Assembly (NCBI RefSeq): GCF_030867095.1
Contig: NC_081835.1
Span: 47,661,892-47,725,891, forward strand
Source of the DNA: Alligator mississippiensis
Lineage: Eukaryota > Chordata > Crocodylia > Alligatoridae
Direction of reading: 5' to 3'
DNA length: 64,000 bases
The notes under the pieces are model-generated. The model had not been told where the DNA came from. It did no database searches and saw only the letters and a list, made by a program, of their open reading frames with translations. Made by a program: the position numbers and the translations under genes. Positions 26,324 through 38,655 of this stretch are shown in pieces. Position 1 is the stretch's first letter; each line of letters starts with the position of its first letter.

Positions 26324-27059
26324 TCACTGAGATCCTGAAGCAGTAGTTTTAGGCAGTCTTCAGACTTAGGCTGCATCTGTATTGTATACATTGGATTTCC
26401 ATTTGGGGGTTATTTCCTAGCCTCCAGTGGGTGAATGAGATTCCAGGCAGTGGCACATGGCAGCGTGGGAGCAAGGTGGCCACCTCCATGGCAGGACAGT
26501 CATGTGATGCACAGGGTTCTGCCTGTAATATGTACCTCCCCATGACACACCAGGGAACTGTGTACAGGGAAAGAGGGTGGTTCTCTGCACAAAGCCCAAT
26601 GGGAATGTCCTGCTCCACAGTCTCAAAGGGGTGCTGCCTCTGGGTGGAGGTGGGAAGCACTTGCTCTGGGACAGGAAATCCTCGCTTTCTCCTCTGGCTA
26701 AGCACACAGCAGGCAGCTACAATGTGACTTCCCTTCACCCTTCTGCCAAGGCCCTGCCTGCCATGGGGATCAGACAGACAGTCCCTTGATCTGTAGGGGA
26801 TTGGGTGCGAGGGGAAAGTGTGGAGAGGTGATAAGGAAATCAGAACATCTCCAGGTTCCTGCAGGCCAGCACAAGGACGAGGGAGACACCAGGCAGCAGG
26901 CCAGGCCCTGAATGACTCATGGCTTGCATGGCCCACATAGTGCCAGCCCGGACGTTCAGATTTATTTATCTGACAGTGCTTGCATACAAGGAATGTAAGC
27001 GTGCTCCGGCCAGGCCCCAGAGGGGTTGCAAAAATAGAAAGGCTTCTGGGCTGGGGGGG

Positions 27060-27430
27060 CCTGAGTGCATATAGCACAGGGAGTGCACGTGCATCAGGAG
27101 CTCACAAACACGCTCACTTACTGCATGCACATGTGCAGGCTTAGTCTTGGCATACAGGTACACATCACACACCCCTTGCACACACATATGCCACACTCTT
27201 CAGGCAAACACACATCTGAAGACAAAACACATCACATAGGCATACATACAGGACATGGCCACCACATGCCTATATGCAGAAGCCACACAACATTTGCAGC
27301 CCATTGCACAGACACAACAAAATTACATGCAACACACATATGAGAGAGGACAGATAACATGTACAAAACACGATGCATGCATATATACAACATGATTCAC
27401 ATACGTACAACACACACACATCACATGGCA
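27060..27430 (+). repeat. CA-rich degenerate repeat region
   Basis: Runs of CACACA, ACATAC and similar motifs without strict periodicity, resembling the region at 7.9-8.4 kb. Confidence 0.65.
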
Positions 27431-29320
27431 AATGTATCCATAGGCATAAAGCCTATATAATGAACACCACACAGTCTTTCCTATTGAGGGCACATGGAAC
27501 TCAGTGATTGTCCTAAAAGGAAACCATTGTTGCCCCTTTTCCTTCAGGCTATCCCACAATGGCTTATCCTAGACCAAAAAGCCATCTGCTGTCAGTATAT
27601 TTCCCTGCCTAGGTTCCCCACTACTGGATCCCAGGAGCCTCTGCGGGGCCCTGTGGGAGGCTGATTTCTCAAAACCTCTGCCAGCTTTGAGATTGACCCC
27701 CTCCCCATATACTTAGATGAAAAGAGGTGGTAGGTTTTGCTCCTGCCCTCTACTGGGAAAAGGGGGACACTACGTGTCAATGAAAGAAGAGTACCATTTT
27801 TGTCTTGGCTTCTGCCACAGTGCCCACGGTTCCTTGACTTCACCACCCCAGGCGGCCACACTTCATGGAGGGAGCTGCAGGGAATTTGCACTACAAGAGC
27901 ACCATCTCTGTGAGGTGCGATTTCCAGAAGAAAACCCATCTCAGAGACCAATGGAAGGGACATCCTTTGCCTCAGCTGCTACAGACAAGCAGGTAGACCA
28001 CGGGGCTGCCAGACATACAGTGTATAACAGTGCAAAACAGTGTATAACAACACCAAAACAGCAAGAAAGAAAAAAACTCCCCCAGAGGGTTTCCATAGCT
28101 CGGGAATGCCCCAAGTTCCAAGTAAATGGCCTAATTATATTCCTAGATGTGGGACCTGTCCACCTGATCTACCTGTTCTGTAGACTGGGAACAGTTCGAG
28201 ACAGAGGCTTTCTCTTTACAATGTCCATGCTCAGCACAGTGAGACTAGCTCACTTGGCCTCTGTGTGGTACCACAAGAGATATACTAGCTCACTGCTCCT
28301 ACTGTTACACGTACTACTACTAATTCCAATATTTCCTATGGGGAAATAGTACATTGGCTGGAAAAAAATTAAGTTCTGGTCATTCCAAAGTCACCAATTC
28401 AGGTCAGATTTGCCACTTTCAGCTAAAAAAAATATTTGGAGCTAGATGCACAAAACAGGAGGGGATCTTAAAAGGTGTGAGATTTTGGAGAGTGGATTTG
28501 GATATGGGTCTTCCACTACTGAGGTGACTGTACTAAGCATAATACCATAAGAGTAGTCTGGAATGCCATGCCCTTCCCCATGAAAATTGGCACAGTTCTA
28601 CTTTCATTAGGGCTTCTGTGCAGGAGGACCTGGGTTCCAGTCCCTGCTCCAGCAGGTGTTTAATATGCAGCTTGAAACACCTTCAGCTGCCTGTACCCTC
28701 TAGACACTCCCACATGCCAGGAGCTCCCTGCAGGATTTCTGCCCCTTTGTGGCTCTTGAGTAGCTTAAAGTGAGCATGACAGGGCACCAATTTACCCCAC
28801 TGGATTTATTGTCCCTTGGCTTCCTGGCAATAACACATTTGCCTTTTGGCTCAGAGGGGTGGGGATGGGACTGAGACAAGTCACAGAGCCTGAAGTTTTC
28901 AGCGCCTGTAAGCTACTAGAACATTTTGTGAATATGCAGCCATAGCTGGGTGCACTCAGGTTTAAATGGGGAGAAGCAACTGTATTTGCAATGTGATCTC
29001 TCCCTGCTCTGTGCCTTCTTTATGTTCACTGCCAAACCAGGCGGAAGCAGGTTACTATCCGGTTTGGCTGGGATCAGTGGCTCAGGAGTGGGTGAGGTAG
29101 GGGGAACAGTGTTTACTGACCTGAGAGGACCCTTTCTATGCACCTTACTTCCACATGTGAAACAAAGCCCCACGTGAAGCTGTGTCTTTTGCACTCCCAT
29201 GGTAGGGGCCGTGGCTGCTCTGGAAGCCACTAGCTCACCAATCTGTCCTGTGGGAAAGGCTGTCTAAGCCTTGGGGGCTGCACTCCTGAGAGAAGCCCAG
29301 CAGCCACCTGGTTTATACAG
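27431..29320. other. No gene or named repeat recognised
   Basis: Only chance frames, the longest about 210 codons on the plus strand near 27.7-28.3 kb, and none with family motifs. Confidence 0.4.
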
Positions 29321-29324
29321 CTCC

Positions 29325-30245
29325 TATGTGCCACAGAGCTTGTTGATGGAGGACCTTTGTCTTCTGACTGTTAAGGTCTTCCATCAACAAGATCTTAATG
29401 AGCAGTCCCCAGTTCTGGTAATTCAGATCTATGGTGAGATTCTGGAGAACATTGAGTATTTCCTGTACCTTGGAAGCCATCTCTTGCAGAAGGCTGATGT
29501 CAACAAAGAAATCCATCACCTCAAATGTGCAAATGCAGCCTTTCAATGCCTAAGGAAATGGATATTTAAAGATTGTGACATCAGATTGGAAACCAAGTTC
29601 ATGGTTTATCAAGCAGTCATGATCCCTACCTTACTGTATGGAGCTGAGACATAGACAATGTACAGGAGACACCTCAACCCACTGGAGAAATACCACCAAC
29701 GCTGCCTGTGGAAGATCCTTTGAATCCAGTGGGAAGACATGCACACCAATGTTAGCGTCTTCTCATGAGCAAACACCACAAGCATTGAGGCGATGATCAT
29801 CCAAGATCAATTTTGCTGTTCTGACCATGTTATCCAGATGTCCAGTTCCAGATTCCCAAAGCAAGTTTTATTCTCCCAGCTCAGTCAAGAGGTATGCTTA
29901 AGAGGAGGGCAAGGATGTCCTCAAGGCCAACTTGGAAAAAAATGCAATACTGGCATCAGCTCATAGGAGAGTATTACCCAGGACCACCCTAAATGGAAGA
30001 AGAGTCAATCGCAGGGATTTCGGTACTTTGAAACCTCACAACAGGAGACAGAAAAGTGGGAGTGGCAGAAACAGTGTCACAGACCAAACCAAGAATCCAG
30101 AGCCACACACCCTGCACGGAAACATGTGCCTGAGTTGCAGAAAAACACGTGGATCCCGAATTGGCCTTGTCAGCCGTCTTTGGACCCACAGATAAGGCAA
30201 TCATAGAAGACCATCATCCTCAGCTGTGAGGGATTGCTGATGATG
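29325..30245 (+). mobile_element. Decayed non-LTR retrotransposon (LINE), C-terminal part of the polymerase ORF
   Basis: The plus strand encodes the segment downstream of a LINE reverse transcriptase. It reads IEYFLYLGSHL, then an LETKFMVYQAVMIPTLLYGA block, then (after stops) MYRRHLNPLEKYHQRCLW, NTTSIEAMII and FPKQVLFSQL. It finishes with a C2H2-like tail (CLSCRKT..RIGL....WTH) at about 30126-30192. The start of the hallmark W of LLYGAETW is now a stop (TAG at 29651), with further stops and a shift downstream. The RT catalytic part is absent, so the copy is 5' truncated. The 3' end seems to lie near a GATGATG run at about 30240. This arrangement is common in animal LINEs, but I cannot fix the clade. 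Confidence 0.75.
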
Positions 30246-32830
30246 GATGTACCACACAGGCAAGTCACTGCCTCAATTAGCATCTGCATCAATTAGCCCA
30301 CTGCTTCCAGCACAGAGCTTTATCACTGTGGACTGGTGGGGCAGTAGTGGTTTTCCAGCATACCCTACTAGCCAGGTACTTAGCTAGTCTCCAGGCCTGG
30401 GCTGAGGTGTTACTCTCTAACCCCTGTGCAGAACCATAACTGCACTGTCCAAACAGTGAATGGAGACCCAGGACTTGCCCTTGATTGTACAGAGGCCTGG
30501 GAGGATATATGAAAAGAACTGGTGCCACCATGGATGGATCTATAATTTTGAAAAGGGGGGTGCAGGTAGTGAGGTGCATCATCGCATATAAAACAACACA
30601 TATTTTTTTCCAGTTAAAAATAGACTAAAAGCTTTACTAATATGCTAGGGGCCTAGGGCTGTATTACTCAGTTTAAGATTGAAGGAAAAACAAATCTAAC
30701 TTCATAGGAATGAGTTAAAAACAATCTGCAGGGCTGTGAAATAGGAACTTCATTACCAGACAGCCAAATCCAAAGCAAAGGAGAGCTTAACAGGTGGAAC
30801 ACAAAGACCATTACAAAGAAGAAAAGGTCGTTAACACCTTTGGAATGAATTTAGAAAGGGGCAAGTACTTCATAATGAGCCATGAAGTCAAATGACTCCC
30901 TCAGAACTGCCTGACTTGAAATGTTGCTGCCACTGCTAGTCAGCTGGTTTTAAACTTTGGGCAGACAGGGAATCAGAGGGGGGTGCAAGCACATCTGCCC
31001 CTGGGGGTCAGCATAGGCTCAGACTGACTCAAGCCACTGCACCAGGCTAGCATGGCACACCTGGCAGATAGCTGCAGAGCCCAGGGCTCAGGCTTACAGA
31101 GTACTGCTGACTTGCACATTTCTTGTTGCTTCTGCTGTTGTGGGGTGGTTTTACTTGTGTCATGAAAACATGGCCAAAGGTGCCTCATTCAATTAATTTG
31201 TGTGACGTTCTTTGGAGCTGCTAAATGTCCCTGCTGTTGCTTACAGAGTACCCCAGTTCTTTTGTCTTTGATGGGGAAGCAGATACCTCTCTGTTAATAA
31301 TGACAGGGCAGTCCTGTTTTATGGAGGATATCCTTACCTATATCCCAGAGCTGACACACTGCACAGTTCCTTCCAGGCTGCCCAACCTTGGGACAGCTCC
31401 CTGCACCTGCAGGCCATGAGCTCTCCAGAATGACTGGAGCTGGTTTCCTTTCCCAGAGGGGGCATGTTCACAGCTGTCGCCACCTGTGCTGTACCAAGCT
31501 GTCAAGTCAGGAGAGGGGCGCTTTAAGCTTCTCCTGTTTCGTTAAGATTCTGCTGAAATCCTCCAGGTATCTACTTAATTCCCCCACAGACATAGACATG
31601 GGCTGTGCTCTCTGTTCAGGGGATGGAGGGGAGCTGATGAGAGATTCTTAGCACTTTGGGAAGGGGACTGTTGGTTTATGTCTGTCAAATACATGGGGTG
31701 TTACAGGGCACTACAAAAAAGCAAACAACCAGGGTGAAGGAAAGAAAGAATTCCCAGGTGCTGGAAAAGGCAATTGGCTAAAACATATCAGGTCTCTTTA
31801 TTGGATGCAAACTGCAACAGTTCTCTATCAGAGTTCACAGAAATATCCCACATAGCACCATGCGCTCACTGGGAAGGAAACAAAGGGAGCCAAGATGTCT
31901 ACTTTCAGGTTAGAAACCTCCAGTTCAGACAACTCCCAAGTAGGCATAACTATCAACTGCACATGCATGATCAGTTCAGCTTTTCTTAAGAATTATCACC
32001 TGGGATCTTTTCAGACTCCATGGACATGTGACAGCCGTGTAATATTTTCATGCCAGGCTGTGACACCGAAGTCTTCCCAGAGTCATGCCTGCCTTGTGGT
32101 GTTGGCCCAGTTCTTTCCCTGCATTTAGAGACATTATTTTTCCTAGGACCATTAACATCTGAGGAGAGCTCTTTACATCCAATCCACTGTGAAATGACTC
32201 AGGTGACAGGGTGGCCACCTGGCCTGCCAGCCTCATAGCTTCACAGATCTCACCCACAGAAACCTTCCCCTCAGGATCTGGCCTAGTTTTTTCCCCTTTT
32301 CTTAGCTCTATTCCACTAAACTGGAGAAGTGGGGATTAGCTACTCAACCATTGCCACTCCTTTCCCTACAGATGGTCTTCCCCTGCTCGTTCCTCTCCCC
32401 CTCCTCACAGAGGCATACTGGGAGCCAAGTCCTACATTTGTGTGCAAGTCAGACTTTAGTGCACACCACCCGAGCAGGTTTCCTCATTCTACGCTGTACG
32501 GCTGGGGCAGTGCCCCATGGCAGCGCTCAGGGGTGAAGCAGTAGCTATTCCCAGCCCAAATGGCACAAGGCTGATACTGAAGGTGCCTCCATGGGGCCAG
32601 CTCTGTAGAAGCCTAACTGCAGAAGAGCCCTCCTCACGCAGGCATTTACCAACCTCACACGGTGAAAGCCTGAGGTCCTTTCTGCACCTGCAGAGCTTCA
32701 GAGACTACAACACTGGGGACAGAAGAGGCCAGCAGGTGGTCAGAGGTTTGATGGCACCTGGGCAGCCTTGTACAGCCAGGGGTTGTCTGCTTGAGGCACT
32801 TTCATCCATCCCATGCTTCTGGGATACGGC
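30246..32830. other. Intergenic stretch downstream of the zinc-finger gene
   Basis: No coding or mobile feature recognised. Small chance ORFs only. Confidence 0.4.
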
Positions 32831-32854
32831 TACTGGGCTGCAGAGACCCATGTG

Positions 32855-32938
32855 GACATCTTGTCCCTCTGATGGACATTTTGTTCCTCTCTGGCAGACA
32901 TTTTGTCCCCCTTAGCAGACATATAGTCCCCCAAGACC
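32855..32938 (-). repeat. Four imperfect ~21-bp tandem units downstream of the zinc-finger stop
   Basis: GACAT-initiated units begin at 32855, 32875, 32897 and 32918, each continuing with a TTGTCCC-type core. They lie about 60 bp past the zinc-finger stop codon, probably in its 3' UTR. On the minus strand each unit reads GGGACAAAATGTC-like. Confidence 0.8.
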
Positions 32939-32993
32939 TGCTGGCCTAAGTTGGGGCAGGGTGCCATGGTGCAGAAGAGCCTGGCAGCCAAGG

Positions 32994-35900
32994 TCAAGGG
33001 CAGGATGCCACAGCACAGAGCGGCCAGTCCTTGCAGGACTCCTGCATGGCATGGGTGTGCTGGTGTAGGCTCACACCAATGCTCTGGCCCAAGACCTTGC
33101 CACACTGGGTGCCCTGGTGAGGGGCCTCACCCCGGTGACCACAGGGTTGCTGCAGACACATGGTCCCATCCCCCGGGCCCCGCTTGCTGGTTGGGGCACA
33201 GGTGTGTGGATGCTGCCCTGCATGGGTCCGGCGGTGCTTGCTGAGGGTGGAACTGTCACCAAAGCGCTTGCCGCACTGGGCACATGGGTAGGGCCGCTCC
33301 CCGGTGTGAGTGCGCTGGTGCTGCAGCAGGTTGGAGCTGAGCCCGAAGCGCTTGCCACACTGCGAGCACTGGTAGGGGCGCTCGCCCAGGTGCGTGCGCT
33401 GGTGCTGCACCAGGTTGGAGCTGAGGCTGAAGTGGCGCCCACACTGGGTGCACTGGTAGGGGCGCTCGCCAGTGTGGGTGCGCTGGTGCTGCAGCAGGTT
33501 GGAGCTCTGAGTGAAGCGCTTGCCACACTGGGAACACAGGTAGGGGCGCTCACCAGCATGTGTGCGCTGGTGCTGCAGCAGGTTGGAGCTGAGGCTGAAA
33601 GCTTTACCGCACTGGGCACATGGGTAGGGGCGCTCACCCGTGTGGGTGCGCTGGTGCTTGAAGAGGGTGGAGCTGAGGCTGAAGGCCTTGCCACACTGGG
33701 CACATACATAGGGGCGCTCACCGGTGTGTGTGCGCTGGTGCTTGATGAGTGTGGAGCTCTCACCGAAGCCCTTCCCACAGGCCGGGCACTTGTAGGGCCG
33801 CTCACCAGTGTGGGTGCGCTGGTGCTTGATGAGCGTGGAGCTGTCGCCGAAGCCCTTGCCACAGGCTGGGCACTTGTAGGGCTTCTCGCCTGTGTGTGTG
33901 CGCTGGTGCCGGATGAGGTCAGAGCTCTGGCCGAAGCCCTTGCCACAGGCTGGGCACTTGTAGGGCTTCTCACCTAGGTGGGCGCGCCTGTGTTGAACCA
34001 GCTCAGTGCTCTGCCTGAAGTGGCGCCCACAGCTGCCACACTGGTGGGGCCTGTCGTGGCCATGCACTCGCTGGTGCTGCAGCAGGTAGGAGCTGAGGAT
34101 AAAGGCCTTGCCACACTGCATGCACTTGTAGGGCTTCTCCCCTGTGTGAGTGCGGTGGTGCTTAAGTAGTGTGGAGCTGTCGCCAAAGCCCTTGCCACAG
34201 GCTGGGCACTGGTAGGGGCGCTCGCCTGTGTGGGTGCGCTGGTGCCGGATGAGATCAGAGCTCTGGCTGAAGCCCTTCCCACAGGCCATGCACTTGTAGG
34301 GCTTCTCCCCGGCCAGGGCTTTTGGGGGTGGAGTCACATCATGGAGCTCCCCTGCGCCTTCCCCATGGTCAGGTTGGCCTGAAGGGTCCTGACAGGCCTG
34401 TGGTACCTGGCACTTGCTCTCCAGGCTCCAGGAAGTGGCCTGGCTGGATCCTCTCAGCAGCATCTCATGCAGTTCTGTTTTCTCAGAGTCAGGAGCATCC
34501 ACCTTGCTGTTGCTTGGGATCCCCTCATCTGCAGAAGCAAAGAGGAAATCTGGCTGTGACTCACCCTGTTGGCTATAGGGACCACCAGAAGGGACTTGCA
34601 CATGGCTGAGCCATTAATGCCATGACCCTGCCTGTACACAGGACCAACCCCTTCCACCTTGAGATGTGATCTAAGTCCCCCATTCAGGCAAGTCCCCAGC
34701 CTGTGAAAATGCTCTTACCTCAGGTTAAACCAGATTGAGGTTGGTTTTTTTGCACAAACAAACCAAAATAGTTGGAAGTAGGAGGTATCCAGAATAAGCC
34801 ACTCAAACTGAAACTGGAGCATCTATATGCAGGAACTTGTAACAGTTTCACTCAGGGGATTTAACCGTAAGTTCACAGAACAACTTTCTCATGCAGACCA
34901 GGCCTACGGCTGAAAATCCTCAGCATCCTCAGAGATAAGCTAGCCAATTCTCTGTGTGCTACTGAACACCTTAGAAAGGATGAGATGGAAGAAGAGCCTC
35001 CCAGAACCCAATCTGAACTTTCAGTTTCCTTCCGGAACCAGCCAAATGGGTCACCTGCTCCTGTGTTTACTCCATCCTTAAGACAGCTGCCTCCTCTGCA
35101 TTGTCCTGTGCCACATAGGGTGGGCACTTCACCTATGGCTGGTTGCTCGTGCGCTCTCCCTGCTAAAAGAACCCACCTGCTTTCCATCCAGGTGAGACAA
35201 GACCCCAGCACCCTGAGGAATATGCACCAAAGGCCTTCCCCTCACTCTGTGGGTACCTTTCTCTGGAATGCACCAGCCCTTCTACCATGAATTGTTCTTC
35301 ATTTGGTTTCCAGCTGGCATGAGGTGCTACCTTTAAAGCCCAGCTGAGAGTTACATACTAAACAACAGTATGGCTGTCGAGGTAGACACACAAACATTAG
35401 CAAATACCAGAATTCAGATTACATTGCACCCTGAAGTCAGCCTCCTTGGGCACAATTCCATTACCCTTTCTGTGCCTAAATGGCAGTCTTCCAGCACATA
35501 ATTGGTTTGTTTGGCACAACACACAGCTTGCAATTCTGTTGCCCTGCAGCATGGACATGTTAGTGTGGACCTGAGTCAATACAACTTTCTTCCTTACCTG
35601 TGACTCTTGGAATCTCTGTCATCTCTGAGTCCAGAGGATCCAGGACACGCGGTTTTTCCCCTTGCTCCAAGCAGGAGATCATAGCAGCACTGGGAATGGG
35701 AAATCCTGCCCAAGGAAAAGAAATGGGGGAGTATGTTGCAAACTCCAAACCTTTCTCAGCTGGAGGACTCATTCAATCTGGGTGGAAGGAAAATGCCTGG
35801 AGATGTCCAGGGGAGAAAGGCAACTGATGGCAGATGTGCTGAGTCCTCACATCCAGGGACCAGGTTCTGGCACAACACAAGGATTAAGCCAACTGCCCAT

Positions 35901-36207
35901 TTCTGAACTTACAAAGAGCCTGGAGACCAGCACCTACCATGAAGAGAGCTTGAGCTCCAGAGAGAAACAGCCCACACAGAGGGAGTGAATGGGGGCTTGG
36001 GCACACTGCCATTCTGGCCTTCCATATAAGGTGCACCAGGGATTGCTATTACTGTGACTTAAGACAGCCTCACCAGTTTACCACCCTAGATCAAAGCCCA
36101 GAGAAGAAGCATGAGCTACAGTCAATGCAGGCACATCAGCCAGAGCAGTGTCTACCTGCAAGCAAACCCTTACCAACTGAGAGCACAGTCTGGTCATTCT
36201 CTTGCAT
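32994..36207 (-). CDS. KRAB-type C2H2 zinc-finger protein, three coding exons (32994-34528, 35598-35705, 36174-36207)
   Basis: The gene is a probable nuclear DNA-binding transcriptional regulator. Exons are joined by good splice sites, all phase 1. The last exon begins after TTCTGCAG at 34528. The 108-nt KRAB-B exon lies between GGGCAG at 35705 and CACAG/GTAAGG at 35598. Its product includes [19 protein letters not shown], matching KRAB-B boxes of reptile ZNFs. The upstream exon ends TCAGTTG/GTAAGG at 36174 and codes [11 protein letters not shown], the tail of a KRAB-A box. I placed the start at that Met (36207) because the KRAB-A exon upstream is out of frame. This gives 558 residues. Residues 12-47 are KRAB-B, about 48-124 a linker, and about 125-484 thirteen canonical C2H2 fingers with TGE(R/K)PY linkers. 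One or two degenerate fingers follow. Without a working KRAB-A box, TRIM28 recruitment is doubtful. I cannot name an orthologue. Confidence 0.82.
33219..34298 (-). repeat. Zinc-finger array of 13 tandem 84-bp C2H2 units
   Basis: Each 84-bp unit encodes C-x2-C-x12-H-x3-H plus a linker. Helices read, N to C: QSSDLIR, DSSTLLK, LSSYLLQ, QSTELVQ, QSSDLIR, DSSTLIK, ESSTLIK, LSSTLFK, LSSNLLQ, QSSNLLQ, LSSNLVQ, LSSNLLQ, DSSTLSK. Fingers 1-2 and 5-6 are near copies, which points to an internal duplication. The repeats keep two other frames open for nearly 300 codons each; those are shadows. Confidence 0.93.
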
Positions 36208-36284
36208 GCTGGTGAGTGGCCTCTGCCCTTTGGCCACACAGGGCCTCTGGGAGATTCAGACACCTCAGCCAAAGTAACCGGCAC
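36174..36284 (-). pseudogene. Damaged KRAB-A exon of the zinc-finger gene
   Basis: The exon is bounded by TGGTTTCAG at 36284 and GTTG/GTAAGG at 36174. It is 111 nt against 127 nt usual for KRAB-A exons, a loss of 16 nt that cannot keep frame. The start reads VPVTLAEV (compare VPVTFEEVAVYF). The end, in another frame, reads QRP..., then [11 protein letters not shown] (compare QRALYRDVMQENYETVVSL). The DV and EEW core residues needed for TRIM28 binding are missing or scrambled. It may still be spliced as 5' UTR plus the new start codon. Confidence 0.7.
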
Positions 36285-36289
36285 CTGAA

Positions 36290-38650
36290 ACCACAGAACT
36301 TCACTCAGCCATGCTCCAGGGCTCCGTGCACTTGGTCCACCCAGGCACCCCCGATGCCCACCATTGCCCTGGGGCCCATTCCATCCAGATGCCCCCCAGG
36401 CCTGGAATGGGGAAAAAAGAGAAGAATCTGCAGCATAGAAATATACTTGAACTGGAGGGCTGGGGTGAGACCAAGCCCCGCAAGCATCACTAAAAGGCAT
36501 GAAGACAGTGCCTGAGCTCTCCAGCCCCTTGGTTTAATTCAAACCACCTTCTTTATCACCCGCTGGTATTAACTGGAAAACTATTTTACAGGGCCTTCTC
36601 CTGAGAGTGGCATTAGAAGGATGGCATTGGTCTACAGGCTGCCCCAGGGAGCACCAGTCAGCCAGTTATGGGTGGGTTGAGGGTCACAGCCTGGGCCCCT
36701 TTAACAGAGGAATAAGATTTCTCTAGGAATTATATTTCTCTAGATTTCTCAAGGACAGGTGAGCACAGCCCCTCCATGCTTGGCTAAGTGATGCCATGGA
36801 AACCCAAGAAGAGTCAAGGCAGCATGGGAAGGATGAGGATCCAGCACAGGGTCAGAGAGGTTGAGGGAAGAGCTGCGCAAGAGTGGCAAGGGAACTGGGA
36901 TAGGAGTGGCTGCTGGGACCAATGCACAGCTTGGCCAGCTAGGAAACCATCTAGGAAATACAGTTGCTGGGGCCTGAGTGAGGTGGTAGCCACCAAAGGA
37001 ACAGCAGCACTGTCAGTACCACTGTGTGGGAAGCTGTTGGGGGGGGGGGTCAAGAGCCTGACTGAAAACCCTCATGCTTGCATTCAGCATGTGCAGTCCT
37101 GTAGGATGCTGGTATAGTTTGGCTGGGCAGCCCAGTCATTTCTCTAGAGGGGACATTGCCATTACCAGATATGCTACTGAGAAGCATATTTGGGGCACAG
37201 GTTGAGAGTCCACATCACTCAGAAGCACAGCTGTCTCTGGGGTGGAACACAGCAACTTGTAATGGTTTCCAGTACTGCCCTGTGATAGCTTAGGTCAGAG
37301 AATCAAAATGATCCTGTCCAGCTGGAAGTGCTGGAAGCATTTAGGAAGACAAAATGCAACTACCTGAGTTGGAAAATGGGAACAGTGAGCACCAGCTTGG
37401 CTCTTGCAAAAAGTGACATGTTTGTTCAGGACTTCGGTTTTACTTCTTACCTGAAAGAGGGCTCCTCCACCAGCCCAAAGTTCCCTTCACACAGACCAAG
37501 GGTATTGGTTCACTGTTGACTCAGAAGGAAGTGACCATCAAATGTCACCGGTACAACTTTATTCAGGTCCCCGTTTTTCCTATGGGGTTCCCCATCTAAA
37601 AGAGTCCAGTCCAGGCCCCTACAGCTGCAATGGCTCATATTACCCTTGCATAGGTGCATACTGTACACATTTTGCTTAGCTAAAACTCAAGTTACAGTAT
37701 TTAACAAGGTTCACAACCCATGAAGCTAGGACACCAGCCTAGAAGATAACATTGGCTTTTTTTCTGAAGTCATGTTCAGCAACACTACAGTGGCAAAAAA
37801 CACGGTATCTTCCTTGTCTCAACAAACAGCTTGGAACTGAAGTTTTCTACTTGGATTCATGCGCCAGCAGAGAGAACATGGGAAGGGACCCATTGGTAAA
37901 GAGACCCTTTCCCCCAGGAGATGCCACTGCAAGCAGAACAGTCCCAGGCTCCCTGGGGAGAGATGTTCTCTGAGCTCTCTGTCTCTCCACAAGGAATATA
38001 AGAAACAGGATTTTTAAAAGGCAACGGCCCAATGGTTACTGTCACAGTCAGTGAAAACTTCACTGCATTGAAAGAAGAATGGGACCAATTCCAAGCTGGT
38101 GAAAATCCCATTCTTGGACAAGGTGCTAACTGCCACAAAATACCATTCTGTGAGCTATGGGCATGGGTGGCTCATTATTAGCTATAGGACAGCTGGAGAA
38201 ACTGAGGCAGAGAGAGGAAAAGTGACCAGCTCAGTATTATCTCCACGGCCAAAACACAGCCTAGAGCACATCACACCCAACACTTCCCTGACCAGCATCT
38301 ATTGGGCCATGCCACTCCTCTGAGCCCTAAAGCCCATGGAAGAGAGTTGAATTTGACATGAGATTCCCTTCTGCTCTTCCAGTAATGTTGTCAGGATTAC
38401 CCCTGTGCCCTTTTCTCAGCTCCAGGATTAGTCACTTGCACATTTCTCTGTGTTGTGATGGTCACAACTGCACACCACTTGGCAATGTCTTAGTTGCAAG
38501 GTCTAACAGAACAACTGAGTCCAGGATCAGCTGCTGAGCCAGGCTTAGGTTTGCTGGTGCTTGTGGCAAGCTCTATGTAATCCTGTTTTGAAGGAGGGAG
38601 CTCTTGCACAGTACCCGGCACACCCAGGAAGCTCTCAGCAGGCCCTGTTG
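36290..38650. other. Intron of the zinc-finger gene
   Basis: Lies between the damaged KRAB-A exon and the probable first exon at about 39061. No convincing additional exon was found. A G-rich run occurs near 37038-37050. Confidence 0.45.
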
Positions 38651-38655
38651 CAAGG

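Noticed and set aside
33071-33977. ORFs of 286 (plus) and 300 (minus) codons over the zinc-finger array
   Set aside because: Shadow frames kept open by the 84-bp periodicity and GC content.
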